DNA of 64,000 nt. Source: Paucibacter sp963740455 (GTDB lineage: Bacteria; Pseudomonadota; Gammaproteobacteria; Burkholderiales; Burkholderiaceae_C). The position numbers were made by a program, and so were the translations under genes. How positions within the stretch are numbered: position 1 is the first letter of the stretch; each line of letters starts with the position of its first letter. Positions 1 to 8,927 of this stretch are shown here, piece by piece. The notes below the pieces were generated by a model, which did not search any database, was not told the DNA's origin, and saw nothing but the letters and a program-made list of their open reading frames with translations. The stretch spans positions 1-64,000 of the forward strand of contig CAVUEF010000026.1 of the NCBI GenBank assembly GCA_963740455.1, in the 5' to 3' direction.

Positions 1-334
1 TGCCGGTCACCGCGCGTCCGATCGGCGTGGTGTTGAAGTAGGTCACGCCGGCCGTCGAGATGTGGAAGGCGCCCGCCTGCAGCGCGGCCATGCCCTCGGC
101 GACGAGCTGCGTGCGGCAGTCGACCAGCACCGCTTTCTCGGCGCCGTACTGCATCGCCTTGCGCGGGATCTCGTCGTAGTCGGGCTCGTCGGGCTGACCC
201 AGATTGGCCGTGTAGGCGTACGGTATCGCGCCCTTGTTGCGCATCCAGTGCAGCGCGGCACTGGTGTCCAGGCCGCCGGAGAAAGCGATGCCGACCTTCT
301 GGCCGAAGGGGAGGTGTTGGAGGATGGTGGACAT
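1..334 (-). CDS. argG: argininosuccinate synthase, N-terminal part (cut by window edge)
   Basis: ArgG joins citrulline and aspartate with ATP to make argininosuccinate in cytoplasmic arginine biosynthesis. The first 111 residues are present, read leftward from ATG at 334. The ATP-binding P-loop SGGLDTS is at residues 19-25. The following stretch with NLGQPDEPDYDEIP is typical of the longer, E. coli-like ArgG class of about 445 residues. The rest lies beyond position 1. A structured non-coding repeat begins about 80 bases upstream of the start, so it falls in or near the argG promoter region. Confidence 0.93.
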   Translation of the reverse strand, partial: MSTILQHLPFGQKVGIAFSGGLDTSAALHWMRNKGAIPYAYTANLGQPDEPDYDEIPRKAMQYGAEKAVLVDCRTQLVAEGMAALQAGAFHISTAGVTYFNTTPIGRAVTG

Positions 335-410
335 GGTCGGGCTTGGTTCGCTTTGCTGGGCTGAGTGATGCGTTGTGCGGTATTTTCGGTCAAATTGGAG
401 TTGAGCCTCA

Positions 411-660
411 GCGGGCCGGGATTGCGTCCCGGCGGCCGCCTCACTTTCTTTGCTTCGCCAAAGAAAGTAAGCAAAGTAAGGCGACCCGGATGCAGCGCCC
501 TGCGGGTTCCTTGCGGTGCTCGCAAGCTGGGGCTTTCACGCAAACTCGGCCTCTCCAGCCAGAGGGGACAGAGCGCTTCGCGGTCTGTCCCCAAGATGTC
601 AACGGCCTCAGACAGTGCGTGAAAGTCGCGGGGTACCGCTCCGACCCCAGCTTGCTGCGC
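411..660. repeat. structured intergenic repeat with nested inverted repeats
   Basis: The 329-base gap between argG and the hydrolase gene has no convincing gene but is dense in inverted repeats. GCCGGG (415-420) pairs with CCCGGC (428-433). ACTTTCTTTG (443-452) pairs with CAAAGAAAGT (459-468). A 21-base arm at 522-542 pairs with 616-625 and then 645-655. The 19-base bulge between those two right-hand segments holds its own small hairpin (628-631 with 636-639). GGGGACAG (564-571) pairs with CTGTCCCC (585-592) at the apex. From memory, this resembles hairpin-rich intergenic repeats common in Burkholderiales genomes. No second copy was seen in this window. Confidence 0.6.
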
Positions 661-663
661 TCC

Positions 664-1275
664 TCAGCGCCGCATACGGGGAATACGGCGCGGCTCGCCT
701 TCGGCCTCGCGCTGGATCGCTACGGTGCGGCGCGTTGCGCCTCGAAGGCCACGTTGCTGGCAGCTGTCGGCCCGCACCCGCACGCCGAAGCTCTCGATAT
801 GGCTCAGCGTCAGCGTGTGATGCTTGGAAATCTGCTCGGCCGTCAGAATGCCGTTGTCCAGCGTCGTGTGGCCGTCGGCGACCAGCAGTACGGGATAACC
901 CAAGGCGAGCGCCCGGCGCGTGGTCGTGTCCACGCAGAATTCGCTTTGCATGCCGCAGATCACCAGCTCGGTCACGCCAAGGTCTTGCAGCAGCGCGTGC
1001 AGTTCAGTTCTATGGAAAGAGTCGGTCGCCTGCTTGCGCAAGTAAAGGTCGCCATTGAGCGCCTCCAGCCCCCGCGCCAGCTGCCAGGCCTCGCTGCCGA
1101 GCGCAAGCACGCCGTCCTGCGAGTCATGCTGGATAAAGACCACCGGCGCCCCCGCCGCACGCGCCTTGGCCGCGACGCTGTTGATGCGCTGGATCACGCC
1201 ATCCGCGTCGAAAGTCGCGTACTTGCCTTCGCACAGGCCGCGCTGGACATCGATGACGAGGAGGGCGGATTTCAT
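664..1275 (-). CDS. isochorismatase-family cysteine hydrolase
   Basis: A 203-residue cytoplasmic hydrolase of the isochorismatase/nicotinamidase superfamily. The catalytic triad is visible: Asp9 (VIDVQ), Lys81 and Cys114, with the GMQSEFCVD segment around the nucleophile. Members cleave amide or vinyl-ether bonds in small molecules; the substrate cannot be told from sequence. The last ~32 residues (after about 171) are Arg-rich and unlike the family. They are encoded next to the structured repeat at 411-660, so the tail may be repeat-derived read-through sequence. The start is ATG at 1275. Confidence 0.85.
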   Translation of the reverse strand: MKSALLVIDVQRGLCEGKYATFDADGVIQRINSVAAKARAAGAPVVFIQHDSQDGVLALGSEAWQLARGLEALNGDLYLRKQATDSFHRTELHALLQDLGVTELVICGMQSEFCVDTTTRRALALGYPVLLVADGHTTLDNGILTAEQISKHHTLTLSHIESFGVRVRADSCQQRGLRGATRRTVAIQREAEGEPRRIPRMRR

Positions 1276-1369
1276 GCGAGGTCCATTCGAGTTTCAGGGT
1301 TTGACTTGACCGTCTGGCAGCAAGCGTAGCGAGGCGGCATCCCGATGCTGCTTCGCGACGAGCATGCTG

Positions 1370-1684
1370 TCAAATCGAAGCGTCACGGAACGCCCGCAAG
1401 ACGGTATTGATTCGCGTCTGATAACCCGACCCTTGTGCCTTGAATCACTCAAGCACATCTTGATCCACGCGCAGCGAAATGGATGCTTTGGCCGGCAGCG
1501 GCTTCAAGCCTTTGCGAACCAGACCGCGAACAATGTGCTTAGCGTCAGCTTCCGGGTGTTCGGGTGTCGGTTTTGCGTCAGCAGCACCGGACTGCAGGCT
1601 GACCCAATCAGTCTTGGATTTCATCGAAGCAGGTTTGCGATTCGCGCTGGCTGGCTTTGCGGAACGAGATGACGCGGATTTCAT
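1370..1684 (-). pseudogene. BrnA-type antitoxin with internal stop codon
   Basis: BrnA proteins are DNA-binding antitoxins that neutralise BrnT RNases and repress their own operon. The reading from ATG 1684 matches the family, with a KTDW motif mid-protein and SISLRVDQDVLE near the C-terminus. It then meets TGA at 1445-1447 where the family normally has Trp. Beyond the stop the same frame continues with FKAQGSGYQTRINTVLR, the conserved end of the ribbon-helix-helix fold, to a stop at 1370. A single TGG-to-TGA change therefore removes the last ~25 residues. It follows the truncated brnT with an overlap. Confidence 0.72.
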
Positions 1685-1790
1685 GTTCATTCTCCGTAGG
1701 TACGACTGAAGCAGGGATGCCAGCGAGCAAGCCCAGCGTAACGAAGCGTTGCTCGCCGTAGCAGAAACGGTCATCCTCGAAGGTCGCCTT
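1608..1790 (-). pseudogene. BrnT-type RNase toxin, 5'-truncated remnant
   Basis: BrnT (DUF497) toxins are about 90-residue ribonucleases. Only the C-terminal ~60 residues are present: FEDDRFCYGEQRFVTLG followed by TENEHEIRVISFRKASQRE, the typical core and end of the family. The N-terminal part with its WDP..A..N..KHG signature is absent. Homology begins right where the upstream Fic gene stops (1789-1791), and no start codon precedes it in a sensible place. The toxin is very likely inactive, as expected if its antitoxin has also decayed. Confidence 0.68.
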
Positions 1791-2922
1791 ACTTCGATGC
1801 GTCGCCCAACTCGTAGCTGGTGCTGCGTCCACGGGCGTCTGATTTGCGCAGGACGCCACGGGCCAGCAGATCCGTGATGTCGCGCAGGGCAGCGTCCGGC
1901 GAGCATTTGGTGATCGCCGACCATTTGCTGCTGGTGAGTTTGCCCTCAAAGCCATCGAGCAGCCGGTTGACCAGCTTCACCTGCCGCTCGTTCAGCGGTG
2001 CCGAACCGTGGGCAGTCCAGCGCTGCCAGAACCGTGTCTTGACCAGCACGGCGTCGAGCGTGTGCTGTGCCTGGTCGACGGCACGATGCAGCGTGGCGAG
2101 GAACCACGCCAGCCATTCGGTGACATCCAGCGATGCCTTTTGGGTGCGCTCCAGAATGTCGTAGTAGGCCTTGCGCTCGCGCTGGATCTGCGCCGACAGG
2201 CTGTAGAAGCGCTGGGAGCTGCCATCCGCACGGGCCAGGAACAGGTCACCAACGGCACGCGCGATGCGGCCGTTGCCATCATCGAACGGGTGCAGGGTGA
2301 CAAACCAAAGGTGCGCGAGCCCGGCCTTGATCAGCGGCGGTTCGGTCGATGCGCTGTTGGCCCAGACCAGAAGGCGGCCTATTTCTGACTCCAGCCGCTC
2401 GGCCGGCGGGGCCTCGAAATGCACACGTTGGTGCCCCATCGGTCCAGAGACCACCTGCATCGGACCGGTGGCGTCGATGCGCCAGCCGCCCACGGTAATC
2501 CGAGCCAGTCCCGAATAACCGGTGGGGAACAGGGCTGCGTGCCATCCGAACAAGCGGTCCCGGGTGAACGGGCCGTGGCTGTTGGCGGTGGCGTCGAGCA
2601 CCATCTCGACCACGCCTTCGACGTGACGGTCCACCGGGGCCAGCGCACCGATGTCGACGCCGAGTCGGCGCGCGATGGAGGATCGCACGGACTCGACGTT
2701 GAGCTGCTCGCCTTCGATCTCGCTGGTCTTGATGACGTCTTGCGTCAACACCGACAGGCTGGCCTGATCGCGCAGGGCCATGCCGACGTCTGCCAACCGT
2801 CCCATCAACAGACCCTGGGCGCGGCTGACCTCGGCCAAGGGCTGGGCCAGGGCAGCCAAGTCGAAACGCCAAGTTGGCCAGTCGCTGGCCTGCCAGATGT
2901 AGGCGTAATCACCGCTGTTCAT
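1789..2922 (-). CDS. Fic-domain protein (probable AMP transferase) with DUF4172-like N-terminus
   Basis: Fic proteins usually transfer AMP from ATP to hydroxyl groups on target proteins. Starting from ATG 2922 (377 aa; a longer start at 2955 is possible), the N-terminus YIWQASDWPTWRFD resembles the DUF4172 module. The catalytic motif HPFDDGNGR lies at about residues 211-219. TSEIEG at about 66-71 fits the class II inhibitory pattern [S/T]xxxE[G/N], suggesting self-inhibition without a separate antitoxin. The C-terminal 80 residues look like a winged helix. A perfect inverted repeat sits about 70 bases upstream. Confidence 0.88.
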   Translation of the reverse strand: MNSGDYAYIWQASDWPTWRFDLAALAQPLAEVSRAQGLLMGRLADVGMALRDQASLSVLTQDVIKTSEIEGEQLNVESVRSSIARRLGVDIGALAPVDRHVEGVVEMVLDATANSHGPFTRDRLFGWHAALFPTGYSGLARITVGGWRIDATGPMQVVSGPMGHQRVHFEAPPAERLESEIGRLLVWANSASTEPPLIKAGLAHLWFVTLHPFDDGNGRIARAVGDLFLARADGSSQRFYSLSAQIQRERKAYYDILERTQKASLDVTEWLAWFLATLHRAVDQAQHTLDAVLVKTRFWQRWTAHGSAPLNERQVKLVNRLLDGFEGKLTSSKWSAITKCSPDAALRDITDLLARGVLRKSDARGRSTSYELGDASK

Positions 2923-2988
2923 GCGGAGATTATGCGGCGCATTCTCTGCATACACAAATTATTTACCGCATATGATGCGTCGATTGAG

Positions 2989-3004
2989 TGCGGTATTCAC
3001 CGCA
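2989..3004. promoter_or_regulatory. inverted repeat upstream of fic, candidate operator
   Basis: TGCGGTATTCACCGCA is a 6-base perfect inverted repeat with a 4-base spacer, upstream of the leftward fic gene. Related ACCGCAT and ATGCGGCGCAT words lie between it and the start codon. Such clustered half-sites suggest a repressor site, perhaps for the winged-helix end of the Fic protein itself. That last step is inference. Confidence 0.35.
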
Positions 3005-3218
3005 CAGGAGAAGCCGCGAGAGCAGGCTCGCGCCCCTGAAATGGGTGTCAATGGGGGGCGTATTGGCCGCCGCCTTGGCTTGGCTTCTGGCTCATTGACA
3101 GCCCTGGCGTGTCGACCCGACCGGCGCACTGCAGCCTCCCGCTCGGCTTGTAAGAGCCAGTCAGATCAGCGTCATCAGTCATTTGAAGCAACACGTTAGC
3201 CGACGAAACTATCCCCCC

Positions 3219-3836
3219 ATGTACCCCGGCGAAAAATTCAACGCGATCACGCACCTTGTGGCTGCCGTGCTCGCGCTGCCCGCTGCGACCGTGCTGGTGG
3301 TGCTGGCGGCGCTGCAGCGCGACCCGTGGAAGATCGTCGGCGTCGCCGTCTACGGCGTGACGCTGGTGCTGCTCTACACCTTCTCCACGCTGTACCACAG
3401 CCTGCGTGGGCGCGCCAAGGACGTGCTGCGCGAGTTCGACCACCAGAGCATCTATCTGCTCATTGCCGGCAGCTACACGCCGTTTTGTCTGGTGAGCCTG
3501 CACGGCCCCTGGGGCTGGTCGCTGCTGGGGGTCGTGTGGGGCCTGGCGCTGCTGGGCGGCTTGCAGGAGTTTTGGCCCAGAGGCGAGGCGCGGCTGCTGT
3601 CGATGTTGATCTATGTGCTGATGGGCTGGGTGGTGCTGGTGGCGCTTGTGCCCTTGCTGCACGCGCTGGGCTGGCCGGGCTTTGCCTGGCTCGCTGCGGG
3701 CGGGCTGTTCTACACCGGCGGCATCGTCTTCTATGTGCTCGACACGCGCCTCACGCATGCGCACGGCGTCTGGCATCTGTTCGTGATGGCGGGCAGCACC
3801 GCGCATTACGTGGCGGTAATTCGCTACGTGTTGTGA
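3219..3836 (+). CDS. HlyIII/PAQR-family membrane protein
   Basis: A 205-residue integral inner-membrane protein with about seven hydrophobic segments. The YPGEKFNAITH N-terminus, TFSTLYHS, FDHQSIY and the terminal TRLTHAHGVWHLFV histidine motif are hallmarks of the haemolysin III/progestin-AdipoQ receptor family. These conserved His and Asp residues form a metal site in the family. The bacterial function is uncertain; the haemolysin name is historical. The start is ATG 3219. It converges on the nitrilase gene with only 3 bases between stops. Confidence 0.9.
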   Translation: MYPGEKFNAITHLVAAVLALPAATVLVVLAALQRDPWKIVGVAVYGVTLVLLYTFSTLYHSLRGRAKDVLREFDHQSIYLLIAGSYTPFCLVSLHGPWGWSLLGVVWGLALLGGLQEFWPRGEARLLSMLIYVLMGWVVLVALVPLLHALGWPGFAWLAAGGLFYTGGIVFYVLDTRLTHAHGVWHLFVMAGSTAHYVAVIRYVL

Positions 3837-3839
3837 TGC

Positions 3840-4658
3840 TTACAGCACGCGGTGCGTCAGCGCCGGCAGTTGCGCCCGCACCTCTTTGATGCGTGCCGCA
3901 TCGACCTCGGCGAGCACCACGCCCTCGCCCTCGGGCAGTACCGACAAGACCTGACCCCAGGGGTCGACGATCATGCTGTGGCCCCAGGTGCGGCGGCCGT
4001 TCTGGTGCGTGCCGCCTTGCGCGGCAGCGATCACATAGCACTGGTTCTCGACCGCACGGGCGCGCAGCAGCAGCTCCCAATGCGCCTGGCCCGTTGTGTA
4101 GGTGAAGGCGGCGGGCACGCTGATCAGATCGCAAGGCGCAGCACCGGGGGCAAAGCTCAGCGCGCGGTAGAGCTCGGGAAAGCGCAGGTCGTAGCAGACG
4201 CTCAAGCCCACGCGCAGCGGCCCCGCCTGCACCGCGACGGGCGCATCGCCGCGTTCGAGCACGCGGCCTTCGTCGTAGGCCTCGCGCCCATTGTCGAAGC
4301 GGAACAGATGGATCTTGTCGTAGCGCGCGGCCTGCGCGCCCGTCGGATCGAACACCAGGCAGCTGTTGCGCACGCGAGAGGGGTCGGGCGTGCGCAGCGG
4401 CAGCGTGCCGCCGATCAGCCACAGGCCGTGCTCGCGCGCGGCCTGGCTCAGCATCGCCTGGATCGGCGCGTCGGGCGCGCCGGCGACTTCCGCGACGGCG
4501 AGCTTGTCGGTGTCCTTGTTGCCCATCAGACAAAAATATTCGGGCAGGCTGACGAGCTGGGCGCCCTGCGCGGTGGCTTGTGCGATCAGGCGCCTGGCGC
4601 TGGCCAGATTGACCGCCAGATCGGGCGTGGAGACCATTTGAACGGCGGCAATCTTCAT
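3840..4658 (-). CDS. nitrilase-superfamily carbon-nitrogen hydrolase
   Basis: A 272-residue amidase with the nitrilase catalytic set: Glu40 (LPEYF), Lys115 (RYDKIHLF) and Cys155 (VCYDLRFPELY). This pattern matches the Nit1/deaminated-glutathione amidase branch (repair of deaminated glutathione), but the substrate is not proven. ATG 4658 gives the usual MKIAAVQM start; an in-frame TTG at 4676 would add six residues. It lies just downstream of yhdP on the same strand and is probably co-transcribed, an arrangement common in Burkholderiales. Confidence 0.88.
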   Translation of the reverse strand: MKIAAVQMVSTPDLAVNLASARRLIAQATAQGAQLVSLPEYFCLMGNKDTDKLAVAEVAGAPDAPIQAMLSQAAREHGLWLIGGTLPLRTPDPSRVRNSCLVFDPTGAQAARYDKIHLFRFDNGREAYDEGRVLERGDAPVAVQAGPLRVGLSVCYDLRFPELYRALSFAPGAAPCDLISVPAAFTYTTGQAHWELLLRARAVENQCYVIAAAQGGTHQNGRRTWGHSMIVDPWGQVLSVLPEGEGVVLAEVDAARIKEVRAQLPALTHRVL

Positions 4659-4679
4659 GGGCTTGTTCTCACTCAAGGC

Positions 4680-7600
4680 TCAGTTCGCCGCTGCGGAAGC
4701 GGCCGGTGCCGACGCTGCTGCCGCCGCCTCGGCGGCCTTGTGCTCGACACGCTCGACCTTGGGGTCGGCCCACGATCCGGTGACGTGAAATTCGCGCGTG
4801 TTCGCCGCGGCCATCGGCTTGCTCAGCAGCAGTTGCGCAAACAAGGTGCCCAGGCCGATCACGGGGTTGATGGCGGCATAGGCCAGCGAGGCGGTGGTGG
4901 CGCTGATTTCGGGCACTACGATGACGCGCAGGTCCTGGGTTTCGCGCGCCAGATCAGCCTGGCCTTCCATCAGCACCGCCGCCGATACGCCGCGCATGCG
5001 CAGGTTGTTGGTGCTGGCCATGCCCTGCTTGATGCTGACGTTGCCGCTGAAGCTGTCGAAGGCGAAACCCTGCTGGAACAGATCGCGGAAGTCCAGCGTG
5101 AAGCGCCGTGGCAGCGCTTGCAGGCTCAGCACGCCCAGCAGTCGCCCGACGCCGGGGTCGGCCTTGAGAAACTGTCCGGCGTCCAGCGCGACCACGAACT
5201 GTCCTGTCATGCTGGGGTAGTCCGGGCTCAGCGGCGAACCCAGCCATCCCACCTGGCCCGACATCTCGCCCTTGCCGCCGCGCACAACGCGGCCCATGCC
5301 AAGGCGTTCGAGCAGATTGCCGCCATCGGCCACGGCCAGCTTGAAATCCATCAAGGCGCGCCGCCGCGCTTGGCCCGCCTCGGCCGACCAGGTGCCGGTG
5401 GCGCTGAGCGTGGCGTCGGGTTGGCTGAGCAGCAAGCGGTTCAGGCGCCATTCGCGCGCCGCGCCGCTGTGTTGGGCCTCGACTTCGAGCTTGCCGAGCT
5501 GCATGCCGCGCAGCTCGAAGTCGTCGACCACGATGTCGAGCGCGGGCACGCTGCTGGGCTGCTGGTCGAGCAGGGTCTCGACCGTCTCGGCGTCCGAGTT
5601 GGGCAGCGACAGCCGCGCCAACCGCGCATAGACACGGCCCGCGCCGCTGCGCGCTTCGCGGTACTCCAGGTAGCCTTTGAGCTGGTCGGCGTCTACGGTG
5701 GCGCGCCAGACGCCTGGATCGGGTGTCTGGCCACTGGCCGATGGACGGCTGATGCTCGCGTCGACATGGCTGAGCCTTCGCCCGCCGAACTGCAGCGCTT
5801 GCGTGCGCAAGGACAAGGAGGTGGGCGCATAGGGCGACTCCAGCGTGGTGTCCGCTTTGACATCGGCACTGAAGACGCGCCGCGCCAGCTCGGTCCAGCC
5901 ATCGACATCGAGCATGGCCGGATGGGCGACGGCGACCACGCCGCCGGGCGGCAGGGCGGGCAAGGCCTCCTGCAGCGCGATGGCGCCTGCCAGCACGCGC
6001 GGCTGCGGTCCCGACACGTCGCGCCGATACTGCGCCTGCAACAGCGCGCCGAGCTCGAAGCGCAGCATGTCCTGCGCGGTGTCGCGGCGGCCCGCTCGGC
6101 GCAACTCGGGCGCGAGCAGCGTCTGATAGCGCAGGTTCAGGGCGGTGCCTGCGTCCTTGCGCAGCGGCTCGGGCAAATCCAGCCCCAGGCCTTGCAGATT
6201 GCTGGTGAATTGCACTTCGGTCGCGCCGTGCACGATGCCAAGCTCGAGGCGATAACTGCTCTGGCCGGTGAACGATTGCGCCAGACGCGCCAGCTCGGGC
6301 AGGTCGGTGGCGCGCCGCATGCCATCGGCACTGGCCGAGCCCTGCGCGACGAAGCGCAGGCTGCCATCTGCCAGGCTGGCGCCTTCGATGCTCAGCTCGC
6401 CGCCCAGCGCGCGCGCGCTGACGCCTTGCAGTTTCACGCCTGACTGGCTGAAGTTGATGCGGCCCTTGGTGTTGCTCAGCGCCGGCGTGCCGGGACGCAG
6501 GCGCAGCTCGTTGCCGCTCAGCGTCAGCGCGCCCTTGACAGTTGTCCTGGCCGAGTCCTGAAGCGGAATCTGCAAGGCCAGGTTGAGCTCGGCGCTGCCG
6601 GTGCCCGTGGCGGGGGTCAGGCCTTGCCCGGTCCATTCGCCCACCGGTGAGCTGCGCATATAGCGCAGCACATCGGGCAGCGGCCCGCGCCCGCCACCCT
6701 CCAGCGCGAGCACCGGCGCCTGCGTCAGATCGCTGATGCCGCCCGTCACGCCCGACAGCTCGAAGCCGTAGATCCTGGCGCGGCCATTGCGGATGGCCAT
6801 GCTGCTGCGGTCGAACACCAGATCGGCATTCACATGCTCCAGCACCGGCCAGCTTGATTCGGTGGCCGGCTGGCCGGGCGCAGCGGGATGGCCGGGTACA
6901 TAGGCCAACAAGACGTCCTGCGCGTGCAGCGCGATGTGGAACTGGCCCTGCTGCTCGGTGGCAAAGGGAAAATCCCACAGATCGCCGCGGACCTTGAAGC
7001 TGGCGTCGCGCGCCGTGCCCGACTGGACCGCGTCGCGCACATATTGGCGCACGTTTTGCGGAATCTGCAAGGGCAGATAGCGCGCCGCACTGGCCGCACG
7101 CGCCTGGACCACGCGGCCGCTCAGGTCAAGCTGACCGGGGTAGCGCGCGCCGCGGCCGACTCCGGTGCCTGGCCCCGTGCTCCAGTCGGCGTCGAGGGTG
7201 CCGCTCGCATCGGCATTCGAAAAACTGACGTCGCTGAGCTTGACCTTGATGCCGGGGGCCTGGCCCGCCGCGCCGGCGTCGATGCGCCAGCTCAAGGTGG
7301 CGCCGAGCTTGTCCAAGGCCAGCAGCGGGTCTTCGAACACGCCCGGGAACTCCAGCGCCCCGCCCTCGATGCTGAGCCGGCCGGTGCCGCCATGTTCGGT
7401 CGCGCTGAGCTGCACTTGTGCCTTGCGCAGGCCGGGGCGGCCCACCACATGCGGGTCGGCGGAAGGCTTGGCGGCAAAGCTCAGGTCCTTCAGTGCGGTC
7501 CTGATCTGGTAGGTGCTGGGCTGGTCGGGTGGGCCTTCCCACTGCGCCGACACGTCGGACGCCACGCCCTTGGCCTGCAAGTCGAGCAGAAAGCGCTGCA

Positions 7601-8786
7601 AAGCCTCGCCCATCGGCAGGCGCGAGCCGATCTGCGTGATCACTGCCAGGTCGAGATGTTGGGCGCTGAATGCGCCGCCGGTGACGGGGCCGGGCGTGCC
7701 GTCCTTGGCGGTCAGCTGTTTGAACTTGATGGCCAGGTTCGAGCGCGGCCAGTGCAAACCATCGCCGGTGACAAAGCCCAGCTGGGTGGCGCTGATTGCC
7801 ACTCCCTTGCTGTCGCGCTGCATGGCCAAGCGCCCCTGGACCTGCTCCAGATCGATCGCCGCGGCCTTGGGCGACAGGCGCAGCTTCACGGCACGCAGCG
7901 CCAGATCGACGGTCGCGTCCGCGGGCTCGCCGGTCTTGAAGGCTATCCAGGCGCGCAGCGCGCCGTCGCCTTCACTCAGCTCGAAAGGCAGCTGCACATG
8001 GCGCTTGAGCTCGCGCAAATCGGCGCGCGGCAAATCGGCGTGCAGCAGGCCGCTCCATTGGCGCAGGTCGCCGGCGCGATTCAGCAGCGGATGCGTGAAG
8101 CGCCCGCGCAGCGAGAAGCGCTCGCCCCACTGCGGCGGCGGCGTGGCGTCGAGTCGCAAGTCGTGGCTGCGCAGGCCGTTGCGTATCACCAGATCGACCT
8201 TGCTCAATTTCAGCGGGGGCGCATCGCGGCCCTCGTCCACCCATTGCAGCGTGCCACGGCGGATCACGAACTCGGGTTGGCTGAAAAACCAGTCCGCCAA
8301 CCTGGCGCCGGCGGCGGCGGCTTGAGCGCCTTCGTCAAGACTCAGGCCGGCGATGAAGATCTTGCCTTGCTTGTTGCGCCGCACCTCCAATTGCGGGCCG
8401 TCGATCAGCAACTGGTCGAAACGCAGCTCGAACGCCAGCAGCGAACGCGCTGACAAGGCGGCCGCCACCATCGGCAAGCGCAGTACCTCACGCTGTTGAT
8501 CGTCCGAAAAGCGCAGTTCGTGCAGTTCCAGCGACGGCACCCAGCCGCTCGATCGAACCTGGATGCTGCCGATGCTGAGCTTTAGCCCCAATGCCGACGA
8601 GGCCTGCTGTTCGATGCGGCCGCGCCAGTCGTCAATGTGCGGCAGAATCACCCAGTGCAGCAGCAACCACGCCACCAGCAGCAGACCCCAAGCCAGCAAC
8701 AACAGGCCCGCGGCCCAACGCGTCAGGGTCGGCAACAGGCGGCGCGGGCGTTTTGTGGCGGCTTGAACAGGCGTGGGCACAGACAT
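4680..8786 (-). CDS. yhdP: YhdP-family AsmA-like envelope protein
   Basis: A 1368-residue protein with one N-terminal membrane helix (about residues 20-45) followed by a long periplasmic, beta-rich body. The size, the N-terminal AsmA-like repeat region and the C-terminal block ending in REFHVTGSWADPKVERV fit the YhdP/TIGR02099 family. YhdP in E. coli helps move phospholipids from inner to outer membrane, and that role is inferred here. The extreme C-terminus is an Ala-rich low-complexity tail. It is transcribed away from glnE and followed by the nitrilase gene. Confidence 0.9.
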   Translation of the reverse strand: MSVPTPVQAATKRPRRLLPTLTRWAAGLLLLAWGLLLVAWLLLHWVILPHIDDWRGRIEQQASSALGLKLSIGSIQVRSSGWVPSLELHELRFSDDQQREVLRLPMVAAALSARSLLAFELRFDQLLIDGPQLEVRRNKQGKIFIAGLSLDEGAQAAAAGARLADWFFSQPEFVIRRGTLQWVDEGRDAPPLKLSKVDLVIRNGLRSHDLRLDATPPPQWGERFSLRGRFTHPLLNRAGDLRQWSGLLHADLPRADLRELKRHVQLPFELSEGDGALRAWIAFKTGEPADATVDLALRAVKLRLSPKAAAIDLEQVQGRLAMQRDSKGVAISATQLGFVTGDGLHWPRSNLAIKFKQLTAKDGTPGPVTGGAFSAQHLDLAVITQIGSRLPMGEALQRFLLDLQAKGVASDVSAQWEGPPDQPSTYQIRTALKDLSFAAKPSADPHVVGRPGLRKAQVQLSATEHGGTGRLSIEGGALEFPGVFEDPLLALDKLGATLSWRIDAGAAGQAPGIKVKLSDVSFSNADASGTLDADWSTGPGTGVGRGARYPGQLDLSGRVVQARAASAARYLPLQIPQNVRQYVRDAVQSGTARDASFKVRGDLWDFPFATEQQGQFHIALHAQDVLLAYVPGHPAAPGQPATESSWPVLEHVNADLVFDRSSMAIRNGRARIYGFELSGVTGGISDLTQAPVLALEGGGRGPLPDVLRYMRSSPVGEWTGQGLTPATGTGSAELNLALQIPLQDSARTTVKGALTLSGNELRLRPGTPALSNTKGRINFSQSGVKLQGVSARALGGELSIEGASLADGSLRFVAQGSASADGMRRATDLPELARLAQSFTGQSSYRLELGIVHGATEVQFTSNLQGLGLDLPEPLRKDAGTALNLRYQTLLAPELRRAGRRDTAQDMLRFELGALLQAQYRRDVSGPQPRVLAGAIALQEALPALPPGGVVAVAHPAMLDVDGWTELARRVFSADVKADTTLESPYAPTSLSLRTQALQFGGRRLSHVDASISRPSASGQTPDPGVWRATVDADQLKGYLEYREARSGAGRVYARLARLSLPNSDAETVETLLDQQPSSVPALDIVVDDFELRGMQLGKLEVEAQHSGAAREWRLNRLLLSQPDATLSATGTWSAEAGQARRRALMDFKLAVADGGNLLERLGMGRVVRGGKGEMSGQVGWLGSPLSPDYPSMTGQFVVALDAGQFLKADPGVGRLLGVLSLQALPRRFTLDFRDLFQQGFAFDSFSGNVSIKQGMASTNNLRMRGVSAAVLMEGQADLARETQDLRVIVVPEISATTASLAYAAINPVIGLGTLFAQLLLSKPMAAANTREFHVTGSWADPKVERVEHKAAEAAAAASAPAASAAAN

Positions 8787-8927
8787 GAATTCGGGGGCAG
8801 AAGCGGTGGTACGAGCGACGACGTTACAGAGGCGAATCTGCGAAGTTTGCGCTCCGCAGTGCGCGCGCCTTTACCGTGTCGCGCCCCGCATCGGGCTCGG
8901 TCAATCTAGCACAGCGATGTTGTTGCC

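Noticed and set aside
3852..6443. An 863-codon rightward open frame opposite nitrilase and yhdP
   Set aside because: It is antisense to two well-supported genes. Its translation is rich in Arg, Ala, Gln and His without any family motif, as expected of a shadow frame in GC-rich DNA.
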